The notes: generated by a model not told the origin, from the sequence alone. 64,000 nucleotides of DNA from Snodgrassella alvi wkB2 (GCF_000600005.1 NZ_CP007446.1:1328894-1392893); one strand, 5' to 3'; positions 19,820 through 31,279 are shown, numbered from the stretch's first letter. Made by a program: numbers and translations.

Positions 19820-21505
19820 TTATTCGCTTTCACCAGATAATTTAGCTTTTAACAAATCACCCAGGCTGGTAGTACCGGCTGAAGCATTGTTGTTAGTAGA
19901 CAACGAACGCATAGCAGCACTGCTTTCCTGAGCATCCTTAGCTTTAATAGACAGATTGATATTGCGATTTTTCCGATCTACCGTAGTAATCACAGCTTCA
20001 ACATCATCGCCTTCTTTCAGGACATTGCGAATATCCTCAACACGATCATTTGAAACTTCTGATGCGCGCAGATAGCCTTCAACATCATCAGCCAATGCGA
20101 TAACAGCACCTTTAGCATCCAGTGATTTCACTTTACCGGTTACGATGCTGCCTTTGTCATTTACGCTGACATAGTTGCTGAACGGATCGCCAGCCAGCTG
20201 TTTTACACCCAAAGAAATACGTTCTTTGTCAACATCAATGGCCAGAACTACAGCTTCAACTTCTTCACCTTTCTTGAACTGACGTACAGCTTCTTCGCCA
20301 CCGTCAGTCCATGACAGATCAGAAAGATGAACCAGACCATCGATACCGCCAGGCAAGCCGACAAATACACCAAAGTCAGTAATGGATTTCACAACGCCTT
20401 TGATTTTATCGCCTTTTTCATGGTTGGATTCGAATTCCTGCCATGGGTTAGCCTGACATTGTTTCATACCCAGAGAGATGCGGCGACGATCTTCATCAAT
20501 TTCAAGAATCATCACTTCTACTTCATCACCCATCTGAACTACTTTGCTTGGATGAACATTCTTATTAGTCCAGTCCATTTCAGAAACATGTACCAGACCT
20601 TCGATGCCCTGCTCGATTTCCACAAATGCACCATAATCAGTCAGATTGGTAACTTTACCAAACAGACGGGTACCCTGCGGATAACGACGGGCCAGACCAT
20701 TCCACGGATCTTCACCCAGCTGTTTCAGGCCCAGAGAAACGCGGCTGCGTTCCTGATCAAACTTCAATACTTTAGCTTCAACTTCCTGACCAACTTCCAG
20801 CACTTCGCTTGGATGTTTAACACGGCGCCATGCCAGATCAGTAATATGCAGCAGACCGTCGATACCACCCAGATCAACGAAAGCACCGTAATCGGTAATG
20901 TTTTTCACAATACCTTTCACTACTGAACCTTCTTTCAGGTTTTCCAGTAAGGCTTTGCGTTCTTCACCAAGAGTTTCTTCCAGAACAGCACGGCGTGAAA
21001 CCACAACATTGTTACGGCGTTTATCCAGTTTGATTACTTTGAATTCAATTTCCTTGCCTTCAAAGTGAGAGGTATCTTTAACCGGACGTACATCAACCAG
21101 CGAACCGGGCAGGAATGCACGGATGCTGTTAATCATCACAGTCAGACCGCCTTTGACTTTACCATTAATCACGCCAGACAGAATTTCACCATTTTCCATG
21201 GCTTCTTCCAGCTTGATCCAGTCAGCAGCACGTTTGGCTTTTTCACGTGACAGCTTGGTTTCACCAAAACCGTTTTCCACAGATTCAATAGTTACGGTGA
21301 CAAAATCGCCAACCTTAACTTCAATCTCGCCCGCTGCATTTTTGAACTCGCTCACATCAATCAGAGATTCTGACTTCAGACCGGCATTCACAGTGACGAA
21401 ATTATTGTCTATGGCAACAACTTCTGCGGTGATGACTTCGCCGGGATTCATCTCTTGCAAGGTGAAACTTTCTTCCAGCAACTGGGCAAAATTTTCCATA
21501 GTCAT
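19820..21505 (-). CDS. rpsA: 30S ribosomal protein S1
   Basis: Brings mRNA to the ribosome through six S1 RNA-binding domains. All six are visible over 561 residues, with repeated signatures such as [49 protein letters not shown] and [25 protein letters not shown] (each one domain, quoted in part). The C-terminus ends [16 protein letters not shown], as in Neisseria. Two closely spaced ATGs (MTM) could start it; I keep the first. The 5' leader toward cmk is about 220 bases and could hold the autoregulatory site known for S1 in other bacteria. Confidence 0.97.
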   Translation of the reverse strand: MTMENFAQLLEESFTLQEMNPGEVITAEVVAIDNNFVTVNAGLKSESLIDVSEFKNAAGEIEVKVGDFVTVTIESVENGFGETKLSREKAKRAADWIKLEEAMENGEILSGVINGKVKGGLTVMINSIRAFLPGSLVDVRPVKDTSHFEGKEIEFKVIKLDKRRNNVVVSRRAVLEETLGEERKALLENLKEGSVVKGIVKNITDYGAFVDLGGIDGLLHITDLAWRRVKHPSEVLEVGQEVEAKVLKFDQERSRVSLGLKQLGEDPWNGLARRYPQGTRLFGKVTNLTDYGAFVEIEQGIEGLVHVSEMDWTNKNVHPSKVVQMGDEVEVMILEIDEDRRRISLGMKQCQANPWQEFESNHEKGDKIKGVVKSITDFGVFVGLPGGIDGLVHLSDLSWTDGGEEAVRQFKKGEEVEAVVLAIDVDKERISLGVKQLAGDPFSNYVSVNDKGSIVTGKVKSLDAKGAVIALADDVEGYLRASEVSNDRVEDIRNVLKEGDDVEAVITTVDRKNRNINLSIKAKDAQESSAAMRSLSTNNNASAGTTSLGDLLKAKLSGESE

Positions 21506-21563
21506 ATATTTATGTTCTCAAACAGGTATCGTCAGGGGATACAAAAGTTAGTTAATCAAAACC

Positions 21564-21582
21564 GGCACACCCTGACTGTGCC
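21564..21582 (-). promoter_or_regulatory. Small hairpin in the rpsA leader
   Basis: GGCACA / TGTGCC inverted repeat with a seven-base loop, 60-80 bases upstream of the rpsA start. It has no T run, so it is not a terminator. S1 mRNA leaders are known to fold for autoregulation in other proteobacteria; that role here is an inference. Confidence 0.3.
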
Positions 21583-21729
21583 AGTCAAATCATATAATTA
21601 CTGCCGGCATCTATCACAAGCCTGTCAGTATAAAAACATGTAAAACAATTATTTAGTACAAAATTCAAACATTTTCAAATGTTGAAATGCTAAGAATGTT
21701 AGTACAAAAAGTTTAATTATAACCTAATT

Positions 21730-22404
21730 TTAGATTTTTCGATACCAATCAAGTACTTTTTTCACACTTTCTTCAATATTAAGAGAGGAAGTGTCTAAAA
21801 TTTTTGCATCACTGACTGGCTTAAGCGGTGCTACAGTACGCTGACGATCCGCCTGATCACGTTTTTCAATATCAGTAAGAATTTGCACAAAATCCGGACC
21901 ATCAACAGCCAGACCTAACTGCAAAGCCCGCCGCTGCGCCCGTACTTGTGCACTGGCTGTAAGAAATATTTTGAGTTCGGCTTGTGGAAAAACAACAGAA
22001 GCCATATCTCTTCCGTCAGCAACCAGTCCTCTTGGAGTTAAAAAATCTCGCTGACGTTGTAACAATGCAGTCCGTACTTCAGGCAGTGCCGCAATAGCAG
22101 ATGCACCCATGCCAATACTTTCTGTCCGTATAGCTGAAGTTACATCCTTATCATTCAGAATAATCGAATCATTCTTGAAAACTACCGGAAGTTCTTGTGC
22201 AAGAGCAGCCACTTCATGTTCGTTATGCCAGCTTATATCCTGTTGCTGGGCATATAGTGCAGTTAACCGATAAAGCGCCCCTGAATCCAGATAATCTCTG
22301 GACAAAATAGCTGCCACCCGTGCTGCTACCGTTCCTTTTCCAGATGCACTGGGACCATCAATTGCAATTACTTTTAATCGCGGTTCTGATTGTATTGCAA
22401 CCAT
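21730..22404 (-). CDS. cmk: Cytidylate kinase Cmk
   Basis: Phosphorylates CMP and dCMP. The P-loop is IDGPSASGKGTVAAR near the N-terminus. The CMP-binding DSGALYRLTAL, the DGRDMASVVFP loop and the RDQADRQRTVAPL lid are present. I start at the ATG of MVAIQSEP with AAAGG just upstream rather than the TTG six codons earlier, giving 224 residues. The next gene downstream is rpsA, the usual partner. Confidence 0.96.
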   Translation of the reverse strand: MVAIQSEPRLKVIAIDGPSASGKGTVAARVAAILSRDYLDSGALYRLTALYAQQQDISWHNEHEVAALAQELPVVFKNDSIILNDKDVTSAIRTESIGMGASAIAALPEVRTALLQRQRDFLTPRGLVADGRDMASVVFPQAELKIFLTASAQVRAQRRALQLGLAVDGPDFVQILTDIEKRDQADRQRTVAPLKPVSDAKILDTSSLNIEESVKKVLDWYRKI

Positions 22405-22516
22405 ATTAGTACCTTTTAACAAGCTCTTTTCAGCCTTATAGATTGTTCTAAATTATATTTATATATCATAAAATTCGTTTTAAACACAAACTGATATCAT
22501 TTATATCAAAAACTAA

Positions 22517-22562
22517 TGAGCCATCAGACTGGTTAGCAAACTCTGATGGCTCAATTTTTATC
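22517..22562 (-). terminator. Rho-independent terminator of the 22.6 kb membrane gene
   Basis: TGAGCCATCAGA / TCTGATGGCTCA inverted repeat with a 13-base loop and, on the minus strand, a following T-rich stretch. It separates the upstream membrane gene from cmk. Confidence 0.8.
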
Positions 22563-22577
22563 TGAATCAATGAAATA

Positions 22578-23195
22578 TTACACCTTAATCTGCTTTAAAG
22601 ATCTTTTCATCTGCATAATTGTTCGCCATTGCAATACTGCAGAGACAGTAAATAATGCAAGCATAAACGGACATTCATACAATTCTTCAAGCATATCATC
22701 ATAAACCGGATTTAACAAAATAAACTGTGCAATCCAGCGACCACGTTCAATTGCATCAGCCAGCAGAAAGCCGGCTGCAGCCAAAAGGAAATTCCATACA
22801 GGAAATGGTTGGTGGTAATAATACTGGATTCCTGCACGTAGCCGCGGCCACAGCAACATTAAAATCAGACCTAAAATCAGTACAGCAGCAATTCCATGAT
22901 ATACAGCATGAGAATATCCAGAAAAAGTTTGCCTGCCCCAGTTCTGATCACGACCCAGCAATACCAGCCACCATAATGATGCCCAGAGCCAGAATGCTTT
23001 TTCTTTTCCTTTTAAACCACTGCATAAAGTTGAAAGTAAAGTAAATAAAAAACAAAATAGCAGAAAAATGGTTTGTGTATTTTCTACATAGGATACCCAG
23101 TCAGGATTGATATGTAATTGCTGAACAAAAGGAACAGCCAGTATCATTAATAACCAAACTGTACTGGGTTTAGACCAGCGCCAATCAAAATTCAT
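22578..23195 (-). CDS. Conserved hypothetical multi-pass membrane protein
   Basis: I do not recognise a named family. The 205 residues contain about five hydrophobic helices, with conserved-looking polar spots: a WWLVLLGRDQNWGRQ stretch, HAVYHGIA, LLADAIERGRWI, and a YDDMLEELYECPFML loop before the last helix. Acidic and His residues inside or next to helices could bind metal or lipid, but this is speculation. The short basic C-terminus is probably cytoplasmic. It is monocistronic, divergent from aroA and followed by its own terminator. Confidence 0.75.
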   Translation of the reverse strand: MNFDWRWSKPSTVWLLMILAVPFVQQLHINPDWVSYVENTQTIFLLFCFLFTLLSTLCSGLKGKEKAFWLWASLWWLVLLGRDQNWGRQTFSGYSHAVYHGIAAVLILGLILMLLWPRLRAGIQYYYHQPFPVWNFLLAAAGFLLADAIERGRWIAQFILLNPVYDDMLEELYECPFMLALFTVSAVLQWRTIMQMKRSLKQIKV

Positions 23196-23388
23196 ATTTA
23201 TACTTACTAAATTAATATATTAATATATTTGCTATTATAACCAATATTACTGCTGCTCAGCTAAATTATACTCCTTCATGGTTCCCGATTTTATGTATAT
23301 TTATCCTGTTTGCGATTGATATGCATATCCCACAGTACAATTAACTGATAAACTTTCAATCAAATACCTCAAATTTACCAATTTATAC

Positions 23389-24702
23389 ATGAAGACCTTG
23401 CATTTAAAAGCCTGTACCTGTCATCCTGCCAGTATTAATCTGCCCGGTTCCAAAAGTATTAGCAACCGCACCTTACTCCTTGCTGCATTGGCAGATAATG
23501 TCAGTGAAATTTATGATTTACTTGATTCAGATGACACCCGCTATATGCTGGAAGCACTGAAAACACTTGGCGTTAGAATTGAACATCTTCCCGTAGACAG
23601 TACTAACTCTGGTTTAAATATCAGAATATATGGATGTCAGGGTAACTTTCCTAAACAGAAAGCCGATTTATTTCTTGGTAATGCAGGTACTGCATTCAGA
23701 CCATTAACAGCAGTACTGGCGATAACAGGCGGTGAATATTATTTACATGGTGTAAATCGTATGCATGAACGTCCTATCGGCGATTTGGTTAATGCATTGC
23801 GAATGACAGGCGCCGAGATTGAGTATAAAGGACAAAATGGCTTTCCGCCATTACAAATTCATGAAATCCGGCAACAGAATACTGATCATATTAGTGTTAA
23901 AGGTAGTGTTTCCAGCCAGTTTTTAACTGCATTACTCATTGCTCTACCATTAACAGGTAAAAAGTATACTATCGAAGTTACAGGTGAATTAATTTCTAAA
24001 CCTTATATCGCAATTACTCTGAATCTGCTCAAACAGTTTGGAGTAGACGTTGAACATGATCATTATCAGACATTCAGACTGAATGCAGGACAACGTTACC
24101 ATGCTCCGGCTCAAATTTATGTGGAAGGAGATGCATCCAGTGCTTCCTACTTTCTTGCTGCCGGCTTAATTTCAGGAAAACCTATTCGTGTCAATGGCAT
24201 AGACAATCAAAGTATTCAAGGTGATGTAGCATTTGTGCAAGAGCTTGAAAAAATCGGAGCAACTGTACACTGGGGTAAACAATTTATTGAAATATCCCGT
24301 GCCCCACATCAGAACATTCTGCCTTTTGATATTGATGCTAATAATATCCCTGACGCAGCTATGACACTGGCTATCGTCGCTCTTGCCAGCAAAAGTACCT
24401 GTCATATTCGCAATATTGCCAGCTGGCGTGTTAAAGAAACTGATCGAATCAATGCCATGGCTTGTGAATTACGTAAATTAGGTGCCACAGTATTAGAGAC
24501 TGAAGACAGCATCAGCATTACACCACCGGTAAAATTACATTCAGATATTCATATTAGCACTTATGATGACCACAGAATGGCCATGTGTTTTTCACTTATT
24601 AGCTTACTTGGCACGCCTGTCTATATTGATGATCCGCAATGTGTCAATAAGACCTTTCCTGAATATTTTCAGGTTTTTACCAGCATGTGCACATCTGTTT
24701 AA
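23389..24702 (+). CDS. aroA: 3-phosphoshikimate 1-carboxyvinyltransferase AroA (EPSP synthase)
   Basis: Joins PEP to shikimate 3-phosphate in aromatic amino acid synthesis; it is the glyphosate target. The substrate-binding [20 protein letters not shown] and the [16 protein letters not shown] motif (in parts) are present. [11 protein letters not shown], the SSQFLTALL loop, [13 protein letters not shown] and the late YDDHRMAM also fit. The [10 protein letters not shown] form, with Gly and Ala in these positions, is of the class I type. At 437 residues it is slightly longer than E. coli AroA (427). It has its own upstream AT-rich promoter region and precedes ruvB by 80 bases. Confidence 0.97.
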   Translation: MKTLHLKACTCHPASINLPGSKSISNRTLLLAALADNVSEIYDLLDSDDTRYMLEALKTLGVRIEHLPVDSTNSGLNIRIYGCQGNFPKQKADLFLGNAGTAFRPLTAVLAITGGEYYLHGVNRMHERPIGDLVNALRMTGAEIEYKGQNGFPPLQIHEIRQQNTDHISVKGSVSSQFLTALLIALPLTGKKYTIEVTGELISKPYIAITLNLLKQFGVDVEHDHYQTFRLNAGQRYHAPAQIYVEGDASSASYFLAAGLISGKPIRVNGIDNQSIQGDVAFVQELEKIGATVHWGKQFIEISRAPHQNILPFDIDANNIPDAAMTLAIVALASKSTCHIRNIASWRVKETDRINAMACELRKLGATVLETEDSISITPPVKLHSDIHISTYDDHRMAMCFSLISLLGTPVYIDDPQCVNKTFPEYFQVFTSMCTSV

Positions 24703-24782
24703 AATCATAACTTTACTTAGTCTGTTTTCCATTTACTCAGGTTTCAGTTCAATATTGATATAATTTATTTTTTTATTTACTC

Positions 24783-25823
24783 ATGTTACAAACAGATCAA
24801 CTATCAGGCGCACAGCCACAACGCGTCATCAGCCCGCAGACTGCTTCAGCCCAGGAAGAGCTACTCGAACGAGCTCTACGTCCGCGTGCGTTATCAGATT
24901 ATATAGGTCAGCACAAATCCAAAGAGCAGCTTTCAATATTCATTCAGGCAGCAAAAATACGGCACGAAGCTCTGGATCATACTTTATTGTTTGGTCCGCC
25001 GGGACTTGGTAAAACCACTCTGGCACATATTATTGCTCATGAACTTGGGGTCAATTTACGTCAGACATCGGGACCTGTACTCGAACGCGCAGGCGATCTG
25101 GCCGCACTGCTTACCAATCTGGAACCGCATGATGTACTTTTCATTGATGAAATTCACCGGCTGAATCCTGTAGTAGAAGAGATATTGTATCCGGCACTTG
25201 AAGATTATCAGCTGGATATCATGATTGGTGAAGGACCCGCTGCGCGTTCAGTTAAAATCGATCTTCCGCCATTTACTCTGGTCGGAGCAACTACACGCGC
25301 CGGCATGTTAACAAACCCATTGCGAGATCGTTTCGGTATAGTTTCACGTCTGGAATTTTATAATAATGCAGATTTAACTACGATTGTGAGCCGATCGGCT
25401 CAGCTTCTGCAACTCAAAATTGATAATACCGGAGCGGCAGAAATAGCCAGACGCAGTCGCGGTACACCGCGTATCGCTAATCGTCTGCTCAGACGCGTAC
25501 GAGATTATGCAGAAGTAAAACATCAGGGTGAAATAAATGCTGTTACAGCAGATGCGGCTTTAAAAATGCTGGATATTGACCAGTCCGGACTGGATGTTAT
25601 GGACTGTAAATATCTGGAAGCAATTTTATACAAATTTTCAGGCGGACCTGTCGGCTTGGATAATATTGCCGCAGCAATTGGTGAATCAACTGATACCATC
25701 GAAGATGTTATCGAGCCTTATTTAATTCAGCAAGGATTCTTACAGCGCACGCCGCGAGGACGCATGGCCACTGAATTAAGTTATAGTCATTTTGGTTTAC
25801 CTACACCCGGCAATAAAGCTTAA
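24783..25823 (+). CDS. ruvB: Holliday junction branch-migration helicase RuvB
   Basis: A hexameric AAA+ motor that drives branch migration with RuvA. The Walker A is [15 protein letters not shown] and the Walker [10 protein letters not shown]. The RuvB-specific [29 protein letters not shown] and the C-terminal winged-helix end [20 protein letters not shown] are all visible. At 346 residues it is complete. No ruvA or ruvC is adjacent. Confidence 0.98.
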   Translation: MLQTDQLSGAQPQRVISPQTASAQEELLERALRPRALSDYIGQHKSKEQLSIFIQAAKIRHEALDHTLLFGPPGLGKTTLAHIIAHELGVNLRQTSGPVLERAGDLAALLTNLEPHDVLFIDEIHRLNPVVEEILYPALEDYQLDIMIGEGPAARSVKIDLPPFTLVGATTRAGMLTNPLRDRFGIVSRLEFYNNADLTTIVSRSAQLLQLKIDNTGAAEIARRSRGTPRIANRLLRRVRDYAEVKHQGEINAVTADAALKMLDIDQSGLDVMDCKYLEAILYKFSGGPVGLDNIAAAIGESTDTIEDVIEPYLIQQGFLQRTPRGRMATELSYSHFGLPTPGNKA

Positions 25824-25915
25824 TTGTTGCACCAATATTCCGGTTTTATCTTCAAATACCAATAAAATATAAACATACCTCGATCCAAATACAGGAACAA
25901 ACAAGGAAAAAACAC

Positions 25916-27304
25916 ATGAATACCAAACAGATAGATGCCGGCATATTCAAAGCATATGATATCCGCGGCATCGTAGATGTTTCACTGAATAAAGATACTG
26001 CCGAACTGATTGGCCGTGCTATTGCCACAATAGCCCTCAGCAAAGGAGTTGATCAGATTGCAATAGGACGTGACGGCCGTTTGTCCGGTCCGATTCTGGC
26101 AACAAGTCTGATTCAGGGCATTACTGCCTGTGGTATCAATGTAATCGATATAGGTATGGTTGCCACACCAATGCTGTATTTTGCAGCTGTTGAACATTGC
26201 CAAGGCAGCGGCATCATGATTACAGGCAGTCACAATCCGCCCGACTATAATGGCTTTAAAATGATGCTGGTTGGAACTACTCTGGCTGGAGATGATATTC
26301 AGGCTTTACGTAAAATTATCGAATCCGACGAGCTTGCCGCTCAATCTGAACATACTGGTAATGTTGTTTCCTTACCTATTGCATCAGAATATATTAATTA
26401 TATAACTAATCATGTTCAGCTCCGGCGACCAATGAAAATTGTTATTGATGCCGGAAACGGTGTGGCTGGAGCCTATGCCGGCGATTTATATCGCGCTCTG
26501 GGCTGTGAAGTACAGGAATTATTTTGCGAAGTAGATGGCAATTTTCCCAATCATCATCCTGACCCGGCTAAACCCGCCAATTTACAGGATTTAATTCAGG
26601 TATTGCAAAAAAGCGATGCCGAAATCGGACTAGCTTTTGATGGAGATGGTGACCGCCTTGGTGTTGTAACAAAAGATGGACGGATTATCTATCCTGACCG
26701 TCAGCTAATGCTTTTTGCTGCTGATGTTCTCGCACGCAATCCGCAAGCAAAAATTATCTATGATGTAAAATCCACCAGATTATTAAAACCCTGGATTGAA
26801 CAGCATGGTGGTGAAGCTATCATGAGCAAAACTGGTCACAGTTTTATCAAAGCAGCAATCAAAGAACACAATGCATTATTAGCAGGTGAAATGAGTGGTC
26901 ACGTATTCTTCAAAGAACGCTGGCTAGGCTTTGACGACGGATTATATGCCGGTGCACGTATGCTGGAAATTTTATCCAGACATGAAAATCCTTCTGCTGT
27001 TTTGAATGATCTACCTGAAGGAGTTTCTACACCAGAACTGAATATTGCAGTTCCGGCTGGACAAACCGGACATGAAATTATTTCTAGTCTGGCACAAAAT
27101 GCACGATTTGAAAATGAGATTGAGCGCATCACTATAGACGGACTGCGTGTGGAATTTAAAGATGGATTCGGCCTGATGAGAGCTTCCAATACCACTCCTG
27201 TACTAGTATTACGCTTTGAAGCTGATAATCAGCAAGCTTTAGCCAATATTATCGCTCAGTTCAAAGCAGTTATTGCTCAAAATCCGGACTTAAACTGGGA
27301 CTGA
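25916..27304 (+). CDS. Phosphomannomutase/phosphoglucomutase
   Basis: An alpha-D-phosphohexomutase that interconverts hexose 1- and 6-phosphates, feeding LPS and polysaccharide synthesis. Four signature elements are seen: FKAYDIRGIV at the N-terminus, the phosphoserine loop ITGSHNPPDYNGFKM (Ser at about 104), the metal-binding FDGDGDRLG, and the sugar-selecting GEMSGHVFF. A C-terminal phosphate-binding RASNTTPVLVLRFEA closes it. The GEMSGH form fits the dual-specificity AlgC/Pgm type found in Neisseria. 462 residues, complete, followed by a terminator. Confidence 0.93.
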   Translation: MNTKQIDAGIFKAYDIRGIVDVSLNKDTAELIGRAIATIALSKGVDQIAIGRDGRLSGPILATSLIQGITACGINVIDIGMVATPMLYFAAVEHCQGSGIMITGSHNPPDYNGFKMMLVGTTLAGDDIQALRKIIESDELAAQSEHTGNVVSLPIASEYINYITNHVQLRRPMKIVIDAGNGVAGAYAGDLYRALGCEVQELFCEVDGNFPNHHPDPAKPANLQDLIQVLQKSDAEIGLAFDGDGDRLGVVTKDGRIIYPDRQLMLFAADVLARNPQAKIIYDVKSTRLLKPWIEQHGGEAIMSKTGHSFIKAAIKEHNALLAGEMSGHVFFKERWLGFDDGLYAGARMLEILSRHENPSAVLNDLPEGVSTPELNIAVPAGQTGHEIISSLAQNARFENEIERITIDGLRVEFKDGFGLMRASNTTPVLVLRFEADNQQALANIIAQFKAVIAQNPDLNWD

Positions 27305-27349
27305 ATTTTCTTTAGTCCAATAATTTTCTGACTTAGAATATATAAAAGT

Positions 27350-27378
27350 AAACGGCTACATAAAGTAGCCGTTTTAAA
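27350..27378. terminator. Terminator after the phosphohexomutase gene
   Basis: AAACGGCTAC / GTAGCCGTTT hairpin with a five-base loop and a following TT-rich stretch. It lies between convergent genes and may also stop the MFS transcript. Confidence 0.85.
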
Positions 27379-27409
27379 TTTAAAGCCGATTTTTATATCC
27401 GCTCAAACA

Positions 27410-28672
27410 TTATTTTTTAGCCTGACTGCCGGTTTCACGAACAAACATTGTCATGATAAATGCAAGAATCAAACCACCTACAAAAACATAGTCAGCAGTT
27501 TGGAAAACTTTCAAATTCAGCTGACCTTCTGCTTTTGTCAGATGGTCAATCAAAATATTAAACATATTGGTCATAATTGCACTAATCACAAATACGAAAA
27601 AGTTAATCACACCAGTAGCTGTACCTTTAACTTCATCAGGATTTACTTCTTTAATCATCGTATAAGGAATCATTGCCGCACCGGAAGCAATACCGAATAA
27701 TAAACCCATCACAAAAGGCGGCATAACATCAGGCAAGTAAACAATAAAACCACCAGTAATGCCCATAGCAATAAGGCTACCCATCACAACTGGCTTACGG
27801 CGACCAATTACATCAGATAAATAACCTAAAATCGGACAACCAATTACCCAGCCTAGCGGTACCATTGCCAAACGTAAGGCTATATCATCTTTAGCAATCA
27901 GTCCGTCCTGTAAAAACTGATTTCCCCATGCAATATTACCAACATTGGTAGGCAGGAACATCATGGCACCGATGAAAGCACAAATGTAAGACTGTGGATT
28001 TTTCAATACCACAATATAAGGATGGCTTAAACCACTCCAGTCAATTTTACCTTCACGAGTACGTGGTGTAGATAACACTGAACCAAAGAAAACTACAACC
28101 AGTATACCAGCAGCCACTATCCAGAACATCTGCCATGTCAGCACCTGATTTTTAATAATCGGCGATACAACAGCTTGTCCCATAAATCCGCCAAGCATAC
28201 CGAAACACTGAGTCATACCGACAGCAGTTGCCAGCCATTTTTTCGGAAAACCGCGTGTGGCCAGAAATACCGCGCTGGTAAAAGCAAGCCCGGAGCCTGC
28301 ACCTTGCAGGAATCGACCGAATTGAGCAGTAATAACTGTTCCGGAACAGAATAGTACGCAACCAATAGCAACTAAAATAATACCCAACGAGGCAGTAAAA
28401 CGCGGCCCGATACGATCCAGCATCACACCTGATACCAGCGCAAAGAAAGCATATGAATAAAAATACAGACCGATAATGCCAGCCATTTCAACTTTAGAAA
28501 TATGCAAAGTGTCTATAATTTCAGCCTGCATAATACTTGGGGCCGAGCGCAATGCATATTGTACAAAATAAAAAATGGCACAAATAAACCAGGCAATTAT
28601 AAACGTTTTATTTAATGCACTGGATTGATCAGCATTTGGTGGAGAAACTGACATATTGGATTTATGATTCAT
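27410..28672 (-). CDS. MFS transporter
   Basis: A major facilitator superfamily permease with about twelve TM helices over 420 residues. The MFS motif A between helices 2 and 3 reads GVMLDRIGPRFTA, and the repeat in the second half reads GYLSDVIGRRKPVVMG. GRFLQGAGSGLAFTSAVFLATR-like helix 4/5 sequences (partly quoted) suggest the hexuronate/organic-anion branch, but the substrate cannot be read. I start at the ATG of MNHKSN with GAG nearby; the frame also opens at a GTG 13 codons earlier. Monocistronic. Confidence 0.88.
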   Translation of the reverse strand: MNHKSNMSVSPPNADQSSALNKTFIIAWFICAIFYFVQYALRSAPSIMQAEIIDTLHISKVEMAGIIGLYFYSYAFFALVSGVMLDRIGPRFTASLGIILVAIGCVLFCSGTVITAQFGRFLQGAGSGLAFTSAVFLATRGFPKKWLATAVGMTQCFGMLGGFMGQAVVSPIIKNQVLTWQMFWIVAAGILVVVFFGSVLSTPRTREGKIDWSGLSHPYIVVLKNPQSYICAFIGAMMFLPTNVGNIAWGNQFLQDGLIAKDDIALRLAMVPLGWVIGCPILGYLSDVIGRRKPVVMGSLIAMGITGGFIVYLPDVMPPFVMGLLFGIASGAAMIPYTMIKEVNPDEVKGTATGVINFFVFVISAIMTNMFNILIDHLTKAEGQLNLKVFQTADYVFVGGLILAFIMTMFVRETGSQAKK

Positions 28673-29396
28673 AGCGTACTCGCTTTCGTTTAATTCCGAA
28701 TGAAATATCACAAAATCATTCTAACAAAACCCGTGTTACGTACACAATAAAGTTCCCAAATACTTAAAATAAGAAAAAATATAATTAAATTACATTAATT
28801 TAAACAAAAAAATAAAACATTAATCAAACTTAAGCATTATTAGAACAATATTATGCTTTCAAAATGTCAAATTAATAAAATATTCTGTTCAATTTTACAA
28901 ATATAACTATATTTCACTAATTATCGGATTTTTGATTTACACCATATTTACACAGGACACAAAAAACATCATAGCATGAACAAAAGTATTAAATGAAGTT
29001 TTATAAACACAATTTTAATTAAGCTCAAGATTAATACATAAACAAATATTTTATGAATTATAAATATTGATAGCGATAGTATTATATGTTTTGGTGATGG
29101 ATTAATTATTATTTAAATTCAATAAATAATAAAATTATAAGACATTAAATATATTTTTATATTAATCTAGTAAAAAACTTTATTATAAGAATATTTATTC
29201 AGTTTATACAAATAAACTTGCAGTTAATGGATTAGAGAAAATTTTGAAAAACCTGCCAGCTACAAAATAATAGATAAATACAAATAATAAAAAATTTTGC
29301 TTTTGAAAAACTGAATCATATTAAGCTATTTATTTGGCTTATATATGATTTAGTCTTTCAAAAGCACGAAATAATTCTTAATTTAGTTAGAAATTA
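28673..29396. other. Long AT-rich intergenic region
   Basis: About 720 bases without a credible reading frame on either strand between the MFS gene start and the trxA stop. It is extremely A/T-rich with no hairpin followed by a T run except a weak one next to trxA. It contains the MFS promoter region and perhaps an unrecognised small RNA; I see no defined element. Confidence 0.5.
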
Positions 29397-29726
29397 TTAA
29401 ATAGATGCATTGATAAATGCTTCCAGTTGTCCTTTATTCAAAGCTCCAACTTTTGTAGCAATACTGGCACCATCTTTAAATATCATTAATGTGGGTATAC
29501 CACGAACATTAAATTTAGCAGGAGTATCCTGATTCTCATCTACATTAAGTTTTACAATTTTCAGCTTACCTTGATAAGCCGAAGCCAATTCGTCCAGAAT
29601 TGGCGCAATCATTTTGCACGGCCCACACCATGGAGCCCAGAAATCCAGTAGTACCGGTACATTCGCCTGCAAAACTTCTTTATCAAAATTGCCATCACCT
29701 ACATGAACAATTAAATCGCTACTCAT
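29397..29726 (-). CDS. trxA: Thioredoxin TrxA
   Basis: A small cytoplasmic disulfide reductant. The 109 residues include the active site WAPWCGPCKM, the conserved cis-Pro in RGIPTLMIF, and the NVDENQDTPAKF segment. It serves Tpx, ribonucleotide reductase and other targets and is recycled by TrxB, which is encoded near 48.7 kb. Single gene with its own upstream gap. Confidence 0.97.
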   Translation of the reverse strand: MSSDLIVHVGDGNFDKEVLQANVPVLLDFWAPWCGPCKMIAPILDELASAYQGKLKIVKLNVDENQDTPAKFNVRGIPTLMIFKDGASIATKVGALNKGQLEAFINASI

Positions 29727-29884
29727 TATGGTTTCCTTTTATTATCGGGTTTCTATATAAAATATAGCTAATCAGCTATCAATGCAATAGTAAAATAAAA
29801 CTAACTGACTATATGATAATTAGATACCATGTATACAATACACTAATAGCTGTTTAAATTAATCTGAAAATTATTTTCAATACA

Positions 29885-31069
29885 TCAAATATTTATCTTA
29901 CTTAATGCATTAGCTAAATCAGCTTTCAAATCAGAGGCATGCTCCAAACCGACAGATAAGCGAATCAGTCCGGGCTGAATTCCGGCTTCCAGCTTGGCTT
30001 CCGGAGGCATACGGCCATGTGTAGTCGTCCATGGATGAGTGACAGTTGATTTAACATCGCCCAGATTTCCGGTTTTACTAAACAGAGTTAACATGTCAAT
30101 TACCTGCCAGGCAGCTTTTTCACCACCTTTAACTTCAAAAGCTACAACAATTCCGCCACCTTGCTGTTGCTTTTGCACCAGTAATTTCTGCGGATGATTA
30201 GACAGACCAGTATAATGTACCGTTATTACCTGTGGTTGCGTTGAAAGAAACTGAGCTACTTCCAGCGCATTAGCGCACTGCTTTTCCATTCGGATATACA
30301 AAGTCTCCAAACCACTTAGGAGTATCCACGCATTAAAAGGTGACAATACTTCGCCGGTAGTACGGACATGTAAAAAAATTTCATTTACCAATGTTGCACT
30401 GCCGCAGATAACTCCCCCCATTACACGCCCATGACCATCAATCGCTTTGGTAGCAGACTCGACTGATAAATCTGCCCCCAGTCGCAACGGCTGTTGCAAA
30501 GCCGGCGATAAAAAACTATTGTCAACAACCAGTATAGCCTGATTATTATGTGCAATTTCTGCAAGTTTAGTAATATCAGCCAGTTCATTCAGCGGATTAG
30601 ACGGCGTTTCAACAAAAAGCATTCTGGTATTAGGACGGATAGCGGACTGCCATTCAGTAATATCAGTCTGACTTACCAGTGTCACTTCAATCCCAAAACG
30701 TGGCAAAATATTATTCAGTAATCCAATCGTGGTTCCAAACAAACTTTTACTGGCTACCAAATGATCGCCAGCTTTTAACAGAGCAAGAAAAGTAGCATTG
30801 ATTGCAGCCATTCCTGTAGACGTTGCCAGACCAGCCTCTCCCTGTTCGAGCTGAGCCACCCTTGCCTGAAAAGCCGCAACAGTAGGATTATTAGTACGTG
30901 TATAAGTATAACCCTGTGTAGAACCGGCAAATAAAGATGCGCCAGTTTCTGCATTTTCAAACATAAAACTACTGGTCAGAAACAGTGCAGAATTGTGTTC
31001 ATTGAAAGGAGTTTGTTCCTTAGCACCCCGGATGGCGATAGTTTCAGGATGCAATTGTAAAGTAGACAT
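29885..31069 (-). CDS. metZ: O-succinylhomoserine sulfhydrylase MetZ
   Basis: A PLP enzyme of the Cys/Met metabolism family that makes homocysteine directly from O-succinylhomoserine and sulfide. YTYTRTNNPTV, the SGMAA stretch of the cofactor site, VVDNSFLSPALQQPL, and the PLP lysine in SATKAIDGHGR identify the family. The IDGHGR wording and the LLSGLETLYIRM helix favour MetZ over MetB or MetY. 394 residues, complete. Assignment among paralogues is by motif wording only. Confidence 0.9.
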   Translation of the reverse strand: MSTLQLHPETIAIRGAKEQTPFNEHNSALFLTSSFMFENAETGASLFAGSTQGYTYTRTNNPTVAAFQARVAQLEQGEAGLATSTGMAAINATFLALLKAGDHLVASKSLFGTTIGLLNNILPRFGIEVTLVSQTDITEWQSAIRPNTRMLFVETPSNPLNELADITKLAEIAHNNQAILVVDNSFLSPALQQPLRLGADLSVESATKAIDGHGRVMGGVICGSATLVNEIFLHVRTTGEVLSPFNAWILLSGLETLYIRMEKQCANALEVAQFLSTQPQVITVHYTGLSNHPQKLLVQKQQQGGGIVVAFEVKGGEKAAWQVIDMLTLFSKTGNLGDVKSTVTHPWTTTHGRMPPEAKLEAGIQPGLIRLSVGLEHASDLKADLANALSKINI

Positions 31070-31279
31070 GATTATTTAATTTATCTATAAATATTGAGTA
31101 AAGAATTGTGCCGCTTTTTTTATAATTGTGCAAATAACCGGCTTTTATAAATTAAGAATATAGTATTCTTTATTTCAAGCCCCATACATCAAGCAAATAG
31201 TAGTGCCTCGGTATATGTTTATCATGCATTTTGATAATTTATATATTTTGGAAAAAATAATTGAAAATAAGGATAAAAA

